DNA from: Rhizobium leguminosarum
GTDB lineage: Bacteria; Pseudomonadota; Alphaproteobacteria; Rhizobiales; Rhizobiaceae
Assembly: GCF_001652265.1 (NCBI RefSeq)
Contig: NZ_LWBS01000439.1
Coordinates: 1-64,000 of the forward strand
DNA: 64,000 bases
Reading direction: 5' to 3'
The notes beneath the pieces were generated by a model that had not been told where the DNA came from, did not search any database, and saw only the letters and a program-made list of their open reading frames with translations. The translations under genes were made by a program, and so were the position numbers. Below, one piece after another: positions 55,248 through 63,649 of the stretch; position 1 is the first letter of the stretch, and the number at the start of each line of letters is the position of its first letter.

Positions 55248-56291
55248 TTAAAAGGTCAGTTGCACCTTGCAGGCCGCCGTGCGGTCACCGGCGAGAGCGA
55301 AGGCTGCGGTGGCTTCTTCGAGCGGCAGGCTGTGGCTGATGATCGGCCGCACATCGATCTTGCGGCTGGAGATCAGCTCGACGGCAATACCGAACTCCTC
55401 GTGGAAGCGCTGCGTTCCGTGGAGTTGAAGCTCCTTGCCGACGATGGCGTTGAGAGGGATCGGGACGTCTCCTGTGACGCCGACCTGCACGATCGTTCCG
55501 CGTGGTCTGATGGCGGCGATCGCGCCGCGGATGGCCGGGGCGGCGGCCGAGCATTCGAAGACGAGATCGAAATAGCCCTTTCCCACCTCATATTCTGCAT
55601 GCGCCTGGGCATTCTTGGAAACATTGATCGTGCGGCTGGCGCCCATCGCTTTTGCCCTGTCCAGCGCGGCATCCGCGAGATCGGTCACCACGATCTCGCT
55701 GGCCCCATAATAAGCTGCGACGGCAACCGCTAGGGCGCCGATCGGGCCGGCGCCGGTGACCAGCACGCGTTTGCCTTTGATATCTCCTGCGCGCGATGCC
55801 GCGTGCAGGCAGACGGATAGCGGCTCGCTGCAGGCAGCTTCCGCGGCAGTTGTCGCAACTCCGACCGCAAAGCACTGCTTGGCCGGCACCACCAGCCATT
55901 CCCGGAACATGCCCTGCTCATGCGGCAGCCGCATCGCGCTGCCCATGAAGCGCATTTCCAGGCAGTGGATCGGCATGTTTTTCTGGCAATATTCGCAATG
56001 CCCGCAGGGTTGGCTGGGATTGACCGCCACCAGCGTACCGGCCTTCAGATCGACGCCCTCGCCCGCTTGGCTGACGGTTCCTGATGCCTCGTGGCCGGGT
56101 ATGATCGGCTCACGAACCCTGACCGGCCCGAAGCCGCCATCCTGATAATAGTGCAGGTCGGAGCCGCAAATCCCTGCGGCCGCCATTTTGAGAAGCACCT
56201 CGCCGGGACCAGGGGCCGCAACCGCGTCGGTCTCGATTCTGAGATCGCCCTTTTGGTAAAGCCGTGCCAGACGTGTCCGCATCGTGTCCAT
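55248..56291 (-). CDS. L-idonate 5-dehydrogenase-like zinc alcohol dehydrogenase
   Basis: A 347-residue medium-chain dehydrogenase. Catalytic Zn residues appear as CGSDLHYYQDGG and GHEASG; the structural Zn Cys set is in NPSQPCGHCEYCQKN...C. The segment MRFMGSAMRLPHEQGMF closely resembles Escherichia coli IdnD (MRFFGSAMYFPHVDGGF). It would convert L-idonate or a similar aldonate to a 5-keto acid. It is 1 nt after the TRAP permease, so the TRAP system likely brings its substrate. Confidence 0.85.
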   Translation of the reverse strand: MDTMRTRLARLYQKGDLRIETDAVAAPGPGEVLLKMAAAGICGSDLHYYQDGGFGPVRVREPIIPGHEASGTVSQAGEGVDLKAGTLVAVNPSQPCGHCEYCQKNMPIHCLEMRFMGSAMRLPHEQGMFREWLVVPAKQCFAVGVATTAAEAACSEPLSVCLHAASRAGDIKGKRVLVTGAGPIGALAVAVAAYYGASEIVVTDLADAALDRAKAMGASRTINVSKNAQAHAEYEVGKGYFDLVFECSAAAPAIRGAIAAIRPRGTIVQVGVTGDVPIPLNAIVGKELQLHGTQRFHEEFGIAVELISSRKIDVRPIISHSLPLEEATAAFALAGDRTAACKVQLTF

Positions 56292-56292
56292 C

Positions 56293-57699
56293 CTATCTCA
56301 ACAGTCCAAGCTGCTGCGGCAGCCACAGCGATATGGCGGGCACGAAGGTGATCAGGATCAGCGCCAGGAAAAGCGGCACCAGCCAAGGCAGGATCGCCAT
56401 GGTCGTGCGTTCGACGGATAGTTTCGCGACCCTCGACAACACGAAAAGCACCATGCCGAGCGGCGGGTGCAACAGGCCGATCATCAGGTTCAGCGTCATG
56501 ATGAGACCGAACTGGACGGGATCAATCCCGAATTTCAGGACGATCGGCAGAAGGATCGGCACGAGGATGGTGATGGCCGCGATCGTGTCCAGGAAGCAGC
56601 CGACGAAGAGCATCAGCAGGTTCACGAGGATCAGGAAAACCCATTTATTGTCGGTGATAGAGAGGATCGCATCGGACAGCAGCTGTGCCGCCTGGCTCAC
56701 CGTCAGCAACCATGCGAAGACCGATGCCGCGGTGACGATGAAGAGAACGGATGCGGTGGTCTCGATCGTATCGAAGCTTGCCTTGGCGAGCGTCGAGGGC
56801 GTCATCGTGCGGTAGCGCACCAGACCGAGGAACAGAGACCAGAGGACGGCTGCGACGGCTGCCTCCGTCGGTGTGAACCAGCCCATCGTCATGCCGCCGA
56901 TCAGGATGACGGGCGTCATCAGCGCCATGACGGCGGAGAAACGGAAATACCAGTCGAGGGCAAGAAGCAGGGCAAGGGCAATGCCCGCCGCAACATTCAT
57001 CGATATCCCGGCCCGCATCATCAGATAGATGGCCAGCGGCACCGCCAGGACGACGACGATTTCCATCCCCGCCGATAGCAGCTGCCTGACATCGAACGGC
57101 GCGTCGGAGCCCCAGCGCTTCCAATAGGCGAAGGCGGCGACGGTGATCATCATCAGCAGCGTCATGACAATGCCGGGCAGGATGCCCGCCATGAAAAGGG
57201 CGCCGATCGAGACATTCGCCATCATGCCGTAGATCACGAAAGGCAGCGACGGCGGGAAGATCGGGCCGAGCGTTGCCGAAGCCGCCGTCACGCCAACCGC
57301 GGCCTCGACCGGATAGCCGTGATCCTTCATCGCCTTGATCTCGATCGTACCGATACCCGCCGCATCGGCAAGCGCCGTGCCGGACATGCCGGAGAAGATG
57401 ACGGAACCGATGATGTTGACCTGCGCCAGACCGCCCTTCATCCAGCCGACCAGAGCGACGGCAAAGGAATAGATGCGGCCGGTGACACCGGCCGAGTTCA
57501 TCAGGTTGCCCGCGAGGATGAAGAAGGGCACGGCGAGCAGCGGGAAGCTTTCGACGCCGGCGATCATGCGCTGGGCGACGATGATGTCGGGAGCGACGCC
57601 ATAAAGGACGATGTAAAGCACGGATGCGACGGCCATAGAGATGGCAACGGGCACCCCAACCAGCATCAGCACCAGAAACGAGCCAAGAAGAAGCAGCAT
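56293..57699 (-). CDS. TRAP transporter large permease (DctM type)
   Basis: A 468-residue membrane protein with about twelve helices. Family motifs include VPFFILAGNLMNSAGV, GTALADAAGIGTIEIKAM and MGWFTPTEAAVAAVLW. TRAP transporters take up sugar acids and other organic acids with sodium. It is slightly longer than the usual 430 residues. Confidence 0.93.
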   Translation of the reverse strand: MLLLLGSFLVLMLVGVPVAISMAVASVLYIVLYGVAPDIIVAQRMIAGVESFPLLAVPFFILAGNLMNSAGVTGRIYSFAVALVGWMKGGLAQVNIIGSVIFSGMSGTALADAAGIGTIEIKAMKDHGYPVEAAVGVTAASATLGPIFPPSLPFVIYGMMANVSIGALFMAGILPGIVMTLLMMITVAAFAYWKRWGSDAPFDVRQLLSAGMEIVVVLAVPLAIYLMMRAGISMNVAAGIALALLLALDWYFRFSAVMALMTPVILIGGMTMGWFTPTEAAVAAVLWSLFLGLVRYRTMTPSTLAKASFDTIETTASVLFIVTAASVFAWLLTVSQAAQLLSDAILSITDNKWVFLILVNLLMLFVGCFLDTIAAITILVPILLPIVLKFGIDPVQFGLIMTLNLMIGLLHPPLGMVLFVLSRVAKLSVERTTMAILPWLVPLFLALILITFVPAISLWLPQQLGLLR

Positions 57700-57703
57700 C
57701 AGA

Positions 57704-58276
57704 TTAATCCTCGATGGTCTGGAATTCTTCGGGGCGCTCGAGAACGGAGTAGCCGCGGCGCATATTGGCGATGAAGACGACGACCGCGCGGATCAACATC
57801 AGCACGAAGGCGACGAGAACGGCGTAGAAGACGACGTTGCGCGGCAGATCGATGGTGACCATCTGCTCGTCCGCCACGATGTCGACGTAACGCCACATCA
57901 GATGGCAACCATAGGCGAAGAAGCCGATGCGGACGATATCGACGAAAGTGGCGAGCACGCGAGCGAGACCTGCAGGCATATAGTGATAGAACACATCCAC
58001 CTGGATATGCCTGGATGTGCGCACGCACATGACGGAACCGAGAAAGACGACACCGATCAGGCAGTTGATCGCGATTTCCTCGGTCCATGCGTAGCTGTCG
58101 TTCAGCACATAGCGTGTGAAGAACTGCAGGAAGACGCAACCCGCCATCAGCCAGAAGACGAGCAGCGTGATCCAGTCTTCGATGGCATAGTCCGAGACGT
58201 TTGCGGTCGGAGCCTGCCCTTCGAACTCGTGACCGATTTCTTCGGCCGTGATTTGCGTATGAATTTCTTGCGACAT
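57704..58276 (-). CDS. TRAP transporter small permease (DctQ type)
   Basis: A 190-residue protein with four membrane segments and the DctQ pattern YAWTEEIAINCLIGVVFLGSVMCVRTSRHIQVDVFYHYMP. It starts at the ATG at 58276. Four nt separate it from the large permease. Upstream lies a RIME element that parts it from the binding-protein gene. Confidence 0.9.
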   Translation of the reverse strand: MSQEIHTQITAEEIGHEFEGQAPTANVSDYAIEDWITLLVFWLMAGCVFLQFFTRYVLNDSYAWTEEIAINCLIGVVFLGSVMCVRTSRHIQVDVFYHYMPAGLARVLATFVDIVRIGFFAYGCHLMWRYVDIVADEQMVTIDLPRNVVFYAVLVAFVLMLIRAVVVFIANMRRGYSVLERPEEFQTIED

Positions 58277-58361
58277 GATCGGCCCTGTTCCAGTTGGGGA
58301 AGAAGGGCGCGGCGTGTGGGGCGCGCCCTTCGTGTCGACATCGTCTTGCGCTCGGCGGCGC

Positions 58362-58535
58362 CTGCCCCTCATCCGACTGCCGCCACCTTCTCCCCGTAAA
58401 CGGGGCGAAGGGGAGGTGCCGAGACATCTCCGTCCGACGCACGGTTTTGCGGGGCACGTCCCCTCTCCCCGAGCGGGCTCAGAAGGACGGGTCGAGACGA
58501 GTGGCTCGACCCCGGTAAGGTTAGGGTGAGGGGCA
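58362..58535. repeat. RIME-type palindromic repeat
   Basis: The outer arms TGCCCCTCA (58363-58371) and TGAGGGGCA (58527-58535) are perfect inverted copies, with inner GC-rich hairpins such as CTCCCCG...CGGGGCGAAGGGGAG. The layout matches the Rhizobium intergenic mosaic elements. It sits inside the TRAP operon, between the binding-protein and small permease genes, where it can form a strong RNA structure. Confidence 0.75.
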
Positions 58536-58552
58536 ACGGTAGTCGCCAGGCT

Positions 58553-59527
58553 TTACTGGATCGCGCGGATTGCTTCCCAATCGGCTTTCTCGTAGCCGAA
58601 ATCCTCGAACTTGACCTTTTCCATCACGGTCTTTTCGAAATCGGCCTTGTCGACCTCGGTGACATTCAGGCCCTTTTCCTTGAAGGTCGCAATGAGGCTG
58701 TTTTCCTTGCCGGCGATCGTCTTGCTCGTGCGCTCGGCGGCTTCCTGCATGACCTCGCCGAAGATCTTCTTGTCCTCGTCGGAAAGGCTCGCCCACCGCG
58801 TCTTCGAGATCACGGTGTTGAGGTGATCGACGATATGGCCGGTGAGGATGATGTTCTTCTGGACTTCGTAGAACTTCTTCGCCTCGATTGTCGTCAGCGG
58901 GTTTTCCTGTGCCTCGACCGTGCCGTTCTGCAAAGCGAGATAGACTTCGGCAAAGGCGATCGGCGTGGTGTTGGCGCCGCAGGCGCGCGGCATGGCGAGA
59001 TAGGCCGGAACGTCAGGCACGCGGATCTTCAAGCCCTGCATATCGGCGCATTTGGCGATCGGCTTGTTTGATGTCGTATGGCGCGTGCCGTAATAGCTGA
59101 CGGCAGCGATGTGGTTGCCGGTCTTGTCTTCATAGCCTTTGGCAAGACGCTTGAAGACATCGCTCTTGGTGTAGGCGATCAGGTGATCGGGACCGCGGAA
59201 GATATAGGGAAAGTAAGTCACGCCGATCGGCTTGTAGTCGCGTGCCGCGAAGCTCGATCCCGAGATGATGATGTCGACCGTCCCGAGCTTGAGGCCTTGG
59301 TTGATGTCGGCTTCCTTGCCGAGCTGCGATGCCGGATAAACCTCGATCTTGTAGCGCCCGTCGGTGCGCTTGTTGATCTCTTCCGCGGCCCAGACAGAAT
59401 CCGTGTGGAAGGGCTCTGACGTTTCATAGACATGCGCCCATTTCAGCACTGTCTGGGCATGGGCGATCGCGCTGCTCGCCATGATCGCGGCTGCAGTGCA
59501 GAGTATCGTTGCCAGTCTGCTTTTCAT
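58553..59527 (-). CDS. TRAP transporter periplasmic binding protein (DctP type)
   Basis: A 324-residue binding protein with signal peptide (ending IAHAQTV, about residue 24). Typical motifs are VWAAEEINKRTDGRYKIEVYPASQLGKEADINQGLKLGTVDI and LQGLKIRVPDVPAYL, and LQNGTVEAQENPLTTIEAKKFYEVQ, with the conserved Arg that binds a carboxylate. It is 23 nt after the FadR-type regulator on the same strand. Confidence 0.92.
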   Translation of the reverse strand: MKSRLATILCTAAAIMASSAIAHAQTVLKWAHVYETSEPFHTDSVWAAEEINKRTDGRYKIEVYPASQLGKEADINQGLKLGTVDIIISGSSFAARDYKPIGVTYFPYIFRGPDHLIAYTKSDVFKRLAKGYEDKTGNHIAAVSYYGTRHTTSNKPIAKCADMQGLKIRVPDVPAYLAMPRACGANTTPIAFAEVYLALQNGTVEAQENPLTTIEAKKFYEVQKNIILTGHIVDHLNTVISKTRWASLSDEDKKIFGEVMQEAAERTSKTIAGKENSLIATFKEKGLNVTEVDKADFEKTVMEKVKFEDFGYEKADWEAIRAIQ

Positions 59528-59550
59528 TGCTCTCTCCTCCCGAGCTTGGA

Positions 59551-60309
59551 TTAAGTCTTGGCAGTTCCCTTCGGCGGCCGCTTGTTGCGTCCGCGCTCCT
59601 CTTCCCCAGAGAACTCCTCCCCGAAGCTCTCGGAAAACCTCTTCTGCGACATTGTGAGATGGGCGCGCATGGCCGCCTTGGCGCCCGCGGCATCGCCGGC
59701 GGCGATCGCGTCGCGAATGGCCCGATGCTCGTCCAGGGCGCTGCGCCATGTCGTGGGCCCCTCGAAGTGGCTGGCGAGCCTTGCGAAATAAGGGGTCATG
59801 CGCATGTCGAACATCTCGCCCGTCACGCGGATCAATGTCGCATTCCCAATGATGGCGGCAATGCCGGTGTGGAAGGCGCGATCGGCATCGAGCACCGCGA
59901 TGGCATCGTTGACCACACCACCCATGCGCGTCAGAGCCTCATCGAGCAGAGCTATATCGTCCGGCTTAGCGCGGCCGGCCGCTTCTTCGGCGATGGCGCA
60001 TTCGATGAGGGCGCGCGCCTGCAGCAGTTCGAAGGGCCCCTCCACCGGCTCGCGCTCGGCCCCAGTGGGGGTCGCAGCATGCTGGCGTATCACATAGATC
60101 CCGGATCCCATGCGGATATTGACAAGACCTTCGACCTCCAGAACGATCAGCGCCTCGCGGACGGTCGGGCGCGAAACCGACAGTTGCTCCGCCAGGTCGC
60201 GCTCGGCCGGCAGCCGCTGGCCGACGGCAAGCTCGCCGCTCGCGATCATCAGGCGAATCTGATCCGCGACCTGTCGATACAGGCGCCGTGATTCAACAGG
60301 CGAAAACAT
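59551..60309 (-). CDS. FadR-type GntR regulator with FCD domain
   Basis: A 252-residue regulator: winged helix (LIASGELAVGQRLPAERDLAEQLSVSRPTVREALIVLEVEGLV) and FCD domain with AFHTGIAAIIGN and DEHRAIRDAIAAGD. The C-terminus is a charged tail. It is the first gene of the unit with dctP, dctQ, dctM and the idonate-dehydrogenase-like gene, and would sense the transported acid or its product. Confidence 0.88.
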   Translation of the reverse strand: MFSPVESRRLYRQVADQIRLMIASGELAVGQRLPAERDLAEQLSVSRPTVREALIVLEVEGLVNIRMGSGIYVIRQHAATPTGAEREPVEGPFELLQARALIECAIAEEAAGRAKPDDIALLDEALTRMGGVVNDAIAVLDADRAFHTGIAAIIGNATLIRVTGEMFDMRMTPYFARLASHFEGPTTWRSALDEHRAIRDAIAAGDAAGAKAAMRAHLTMSQKRFSESFGEEFSGEEERGRNKRPPKGTAKT

Positions 60310-60348
60310 CGTGGCCTCCCTCGGCGGCTTCTCCTCAAAGCGCGCAGC

Positions 60349-60367
60349 TGGTCAACTGGCCTGACCA
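60349..60367. promoter_or_regulatory. Inverted repeat, FadR-type operator candidate
   Basis: TGGTCA and TGACCA flank ACTGGCC, and a shorter near-palindrome AACTGGCCTGACCAATT overlaps. It lies about 40 nt before the regulator start, in the style of GntR/FadR sites. Confidence 0.5.
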
Positions 60368-60636
60368 ATTAAGGTATAGGTAACATCGCGTGGGTTGTAC
60401 GTCAATCCGTCGCATAGACTGGAAAAGGAAAGTTTACCCGTAGGCCGAGCACGATCTCCGCCTTTCTGCCCTCAGGGCTCGTCATTCGGCATCCGAGATG
60501 ATCGGACAGAATGGCGTCATCGTCTTTTCGTTCGAGGATCAGCTCGCCGGAGCGCCGCTCAGAGAGAGGCGGCTTGCGCTAGCCACTGGTCGCGCCGAAT
60601 CCGGCCAGCCGAACGAGCGCCTGTTTCGTCGAAACC
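60368..60636. other. Gap, probable degraded sequence
   Basis: I see no convincing gene. The right end leads into the crp remnant and may be its eroded N-terminal part. Confidence 0.4.
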
Positions 60637-60875
60637 GGTCTGGCATCGATGGTGGCGACGAACGCCGAAGACGAAGCCGTCGAGATCGGACATATCGGAT
60701 ATGAGGGCATGGCAGGACTGCATGTCATCGAAGGAGTGAGAGCGATCAGGTCGACCGCGCCAACGTCAGGGTTCTCGAAAGGCTGGAGGAGATCGCTGCC
60801 GGAAGCTACGGCATTCCGGAACGGGAATACGAGCGTTTGATCGGACTGCCGATCCGGCGTTCCATCAGCGCATGA
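60637..60875 (+). pseudogene. Crp/Fnr regulator remnant
   Basis: GLASMVATNAEDEAVEIGHIGYEGMAGL (from 60637) matches the cyclic-nucleotide-binding-like domain of rhizobial Crp/Fnr regulators. After about 120 nt and a frame change, NVRVLERLEEIAAGSYGIPEREYERLIG (from 60762) matches the usual C-terminal end. The middle, including most of the DNA-binding domain, is missing, so this is a deleted remnant. Confidence 0.65.
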
Positions 60876-60917
60876 TGCCGAAAAGTGTGAGCGGTTTTCG
60901 GACGACATCATGCTCTA
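60870..60917. repeat. Dispersed palindromic repeat
   Basis: GCATGATG-CCGAAAA and TTTTCGG-ACGACATCATGC pair as an imperfect hairpin around gtgtgagc. I recognise this text as a repeat found between many rhizobial genes. A second hairpin-like piece (60932-60978) follows. Confidence 0.5.
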
Positions 60918-61035
60918 ACTATATAATGTAGAACAGGATTCAGATTTTAAGCCGACCCGGCCTAAAATCATCCTGCTCTAGCCGGAGCTTCTGATCGTCT
61001 CCGAGGAGAGCACGATCAAAAGAACAGGCGCATGA

Positions 61036-61557
61036 TCAGTCGCGAAGATGGTTTCCGAGCATCAACTGCAGGGACTCGCGGGCGCGGCTGACGCGGCTTT
61101 TCAACGTGCCGATCCGGCACCCACATATTCTGGCGGCGTCCTCGTAGCTGGTACCGGCAGCCACCAGTGTCAGGGCGCGGCGTCTGTCGTCGGAAAGAAG
61201 TGTGAGTGCCTGCTGCAGTTCGTGTTCCCGCAGCGCCCATTCCTGGGTCGGCGCGATCGCGATACGTTCCACCATCACGTCCATTCCCGTCGGTTCGCGT
61301 TTCTGTTTGCGATAATTGGTGCAGAACGTGTTTCGAAGGATGGTGAAAAGCCAGGATTTTAGGGAGGTGCCGCGACGGTAGAGATGAAGCGAATTCAATG
61401 CCTTCAACAAGGTTTCCTGCACAAGATCGTCGATATCGTCGTTGCTGCGCAGGAACCTTCTGGCAAAGATGCGCAATGCCGGCGTCAGTGCAACGATTTC
61501 TAGCTCGATTGCGGACGTGTCGTGCGACGCAGAGTGTATGGAAGATACTGACGCCAT
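61036..61557 (-). CDS. EcfG-type RNA polymerase sigma factor (ECF15-like)
   Basis: A 173-residue ECF sigma factor. Region 2 is FARRFLRSNDDIDDLVQETLLKALNSLHLYRRGTSLKSWLFTILRNTFCTNYRKQ; region 4 is LLSDDRRRALTLVAAGTSYEDAARICGCRIGTLKSRVSRARESL. The YEDAARICGC text is typical of EcfG, the general-stress sigma of alpha-proteobacteria, normally held by NepR and freed by PhyR. Neither partner is in the window, so this is a plasmid-type paralogue. It may recognise the GGAAC promoters listed here. Confidence 0.88.
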   Translation of the reverse strand: MASVSSIHSASHDTSAIELEIVALTPALRIFARRFLRSNDDIDDLVQETLLKALNSLHLYRRGTSLKSWLFTILRNTFCTNYRKQKREPTGMDVMVERIAIAPTQEWALREHELQQALTLLSDDRRRALTLVAAGTSYEDAARICGCRIGTLKSRVSRARESLQLMLGNHLRD

Positions 61558-61759
61558 TTTTCTCTCCCGGGATGAGAAGGAAAAGTTCTGGACGTTCTAA
61601 TCGTTGCCGTACGATATCGGACAAACACGTCGTTTGACCTGTTCGGGCACGTTTCGCGTTGGTAAATCACGCCATCGCAAAAGGACGGCTAGCGGCCTGA
61701 AGCCGTCGTGCCGGCAGCTATCCTGCCCGACGGACTGCTTTACTGAAGTTCGCCCACGC

Positions 61760-61795
61760 AAAACCCCCGAGGTTGGATTGCCAACTTTCGGGGGT
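61760..61795 (-). terminator. Rho-independent terminator of the small secreted protein gene
   Basis: On the minus strand ACCCCCGA and TCGGGGGT close a stem extended by a GTTGG/CCAAC pair, followed by TTTT. It lies 35 nt after the stop of the gene at 61831-62151. Confidence 0.75.
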
Positions 61796-61830
61796 CAGGT
61801 CACGAGGTGGAGTTTTCGTGAAGAAGCCGA

Positions 61831-62151
61831 TCAATTGTTGTGAGCCGCGCAGGCTTCATCCATCGGGGTGGCGTTGCTCGTACCGCCCTGTGTTTGAAGT
61901 TTGGCAGAGTTATTGACCGGATTGGGGCACTTGGTCTTGTCCATCTTCATTGCGCCGCTGGTCGTGGAACCCGTTGTGGTGGTATCCGTTGCCATCGGCT
62001 TCTTGGTCTTCGTGTCGCTGGCTGCGCCGCCACCCTGGTCGGCCTGGTTCTTATCGATGGTGGTGCCGGCCGGCGCCGGATTCGATTGGGCGAAAGCGGA
62101 TGTGGCCATGCCGATAGCCAAAAGCGAAGCTGCTACGAGTTTCATACGCAT
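61831..62151 (-). CDS. Small secreted Thr/Asn-rich protein
   Basis: A 106-residue protein with a signal peptide (LVAASLLAIGMATSAFA, cleavage about residue 21) and a low-complexity Thr/Ser/Lys-rich mature part with two Cys (KCPNP and EACAAHN). I do not know its function; it is a likely periplasmic stress protein. A strong ribosome site (aaggagg), an EcfG-type promoter upstream and a terminator downstream make it a complete single-gene unit. Confidence 0.8.
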   Translation of the reverse strand: MRMKLVAASLLAIGMATSAFAQSNPAPAGTTIDKNQADQGGGAASDTKTKKPMATDTTTTGSTTSGAMKMDKTKCPNPVNNSAKLQTQGGTSNATPMDEACAAHNN

Positions 62152-62194
62152 TGTGATGTCCTCCTTGGGATCCTTGCATGATTAACCCAGTCAG

Positions 62195-62219
62195 AACCTC
62201 GTTCTTAGATCATTGTTCC
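62195..62219 (-). promoter_or_regulatory. EcfG-type promoter of the small secreted protein gene
   Basis: On the minus strand GGAAC (62219-62215) is followed after 16 nt by GGTT (62198-62195), about 45 nt before the ATG at 62151. Confidence 0.6.
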
Positions 62220-62274
62220 GCTGCAGCCGACAAAATGCACCACCGTGCCCACAGCCATCGCGCGCGCGGGGGTG

Positions 62275-62855
62275 CTTGTGAAACCGACGGACAAGGCTTC
62301 GAGGCGCTATCCGCCTCCGAACGGGAGGGGGTCGACCTTCGGATCGGGGTGACCGTACTCCCGTTGCCATCGTCGCTCCGCACGGCGGCCATATAGAACC
62401 TCGCACGTCTGAAATCGCCGCAGCCATCGCCGGCGAGGTTTTTTCGCTTTTATTTATTCGAAGGGCTGAGTCCGGCCGACATCATCGCGAGTTGCACCTC
62501 ACCTCGGATCGGTTCGACGAACCGCGGGCGCTCGCGCTGGCCGAGGCCTGCAAAATCCTGCTGGGCGTGCATGGGCGAGCAGATGACGGCGACGGCGATA
62601 ACGTCTGGCTCGGTGGCCTCGATTTGCTAGACGTGACCGGATCCTCGCCGCGCTGATCGGGGCCGGATTCGCCCCGTGGCCCGGCGACCCGGCAGAGTCT
62701 GGCGGGTGGCGCCCGCAACAATTTCTGCAACCGCTGCAAGAGCCGCAAGGCGTCCAGTTCGAAATTTGCCGACGGTTAGGGATGAGCTCGGTGTCGATAC
62801 CGAGCTGATGACTACCCTTGCGGAGGCTGTGGCGCGAGCGATCCGCGTGACCTGA
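62275..62855 (+). pseudogene. Poly-gamma-glutamate hydrolase family gene, broken
   Basis: Pieces in different frames follow one protein: FEALSASEREGVDLRIGVT, then APHGGHIEPRTSEIAAAIAGE, then RFDEPRALALAEACKILLGVHGRADDGD, WLGGLD, then RDELGVDTELMTTLAEAVARAI and a stop at 62853-62855. This is the order of the small poly-gamma-glutamate hydrolase-like family (zinc-peptidase type, with PHGG and GVHG motifs). At least three frame changes show it is dead. Confidence 0.7.
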
Positions 62856-62910
62856 ACTCCGATATGCGAGCGATACTTGATCTGCCCCCTTTAAGGTGGC
62901 ATATAAGGGC

Positions 62911-63216
62911 ATGGAAAAGAAACGCCCGACCTATGATCTGGAGGCGGTCAAGGCCGTGCTTGGATCGGTCGAGACGTTGGCCCTGACGTCGTCTGCCCTG
63001 CGTGATGCAGTAGCACTGGGCTTCGACCGCAATGGCATTGCCGAGACGATCCATGGGATGAACAGGCGGATGTTCTACAAGTCGATGACGGCCTTCTCCG
63101 ATCATCGAGTCTGGCAGGACGTCTATCATGTCCCGGCACAGGGAATGGTGCTTTACGTGAAGTTTCAAGCGGACGTCGTGACAGAGTTCACGCTCATGTC
63201 GTTCAAGGAGAAATGA
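62911..63216 (+). CDS. mqsR: MqsR-family toxin
   Basis: A 101-residue MqsR-type mRNA interferase of a type II toxin-antitoxin pair: MEKKRPTYDLEAVKAVL at the N-terminus, DGIAET-like segment FDRNGIAETIHGM, MFYKSMTAFSDHRVWQDVYHVP and YVKFQADVVTEFTLMSFKEK. The family cuts mRNA, mostly at GCU sites in E. coli. The toxin gene comes first, as in mqsRA. Its stop is 1 nt before the antitoxin ATG. Confidence 0.88.
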   Translation: MEKKRPTYDLEAVKAVLGSVETLALTSSALRDAVALGFDRNGIAETIHGMNRRMFYKSMTAFSDHRVWQDVYHVPAQGMVLYVKFQADVVTEFTLMSFKEK

Positions 63217-63217
63217 G

Positions 63218-63649
63218 ATGGCAGACGCGGAAAGGATACATCCGGAGACGATGGTCTCTCCCGAAACTGGGGAGACACTGCATCGCGACGTCCGGCCGTT
63301 CGTCGTGGCCTACAAGGGCAAGAGCATCACGGTCGAACTGCCGGGCTACTATCCGGAGAGCGGCGACGAGGGAGTTCATGTCGGTGACGACATGGCCGTG
63401 ACCGATCTTGCACTCCGGGCGCTGAAGGAAGAAATCGACGGCGTTCCATCGCCATCGACGATCCAGAGGATCCGGCGGAAGCTGAAACTCTCCCAGCGCG
63501 AAGCCGGCGGCCTGCTCAAGGTCGGCGAAAACGCCTTCGACAAATATGAACGGGGACTGATGGAGCCGAGTGGCCCGACGAGCCAGTTGCTGCGTCTCCT
63601 GGATCGCCACCCCGAGATGATCGAGGAACTGCGCCAGCCGGCGACATGA
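63218..63649 (+). CDS. mqsA: MqsA-family antitoxin
   Basis: A 143-residue antitoxin. The C-terminal helix-turn-helix (IRRKLKLSQREAGGLLKVGENAFDKYERGLMEPSGPTSQLLRLLDRHP) matches MqsA and should repress the operon. The N-terminal domain keeps the order of MqsA but has none of its four zinc Cys residues (MVSPETGETL, PGYYPESGDEG), a variant found in alpha-proteobacteria. Ribosome site aaggaga. Confidence 0.87.
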   Translation: MADAERIHPETMVSPETGETLHRDVRPFVVAYKGKSITVELPGYYPESGDEGVHVGDDMAVTDLALRALKEEIDGVPSPSTIQRIRRKLKLSQREAGGLLKVGENAFDKYERGLMEPSGPTSQLLRLLDRHPEMIEELRQPAT

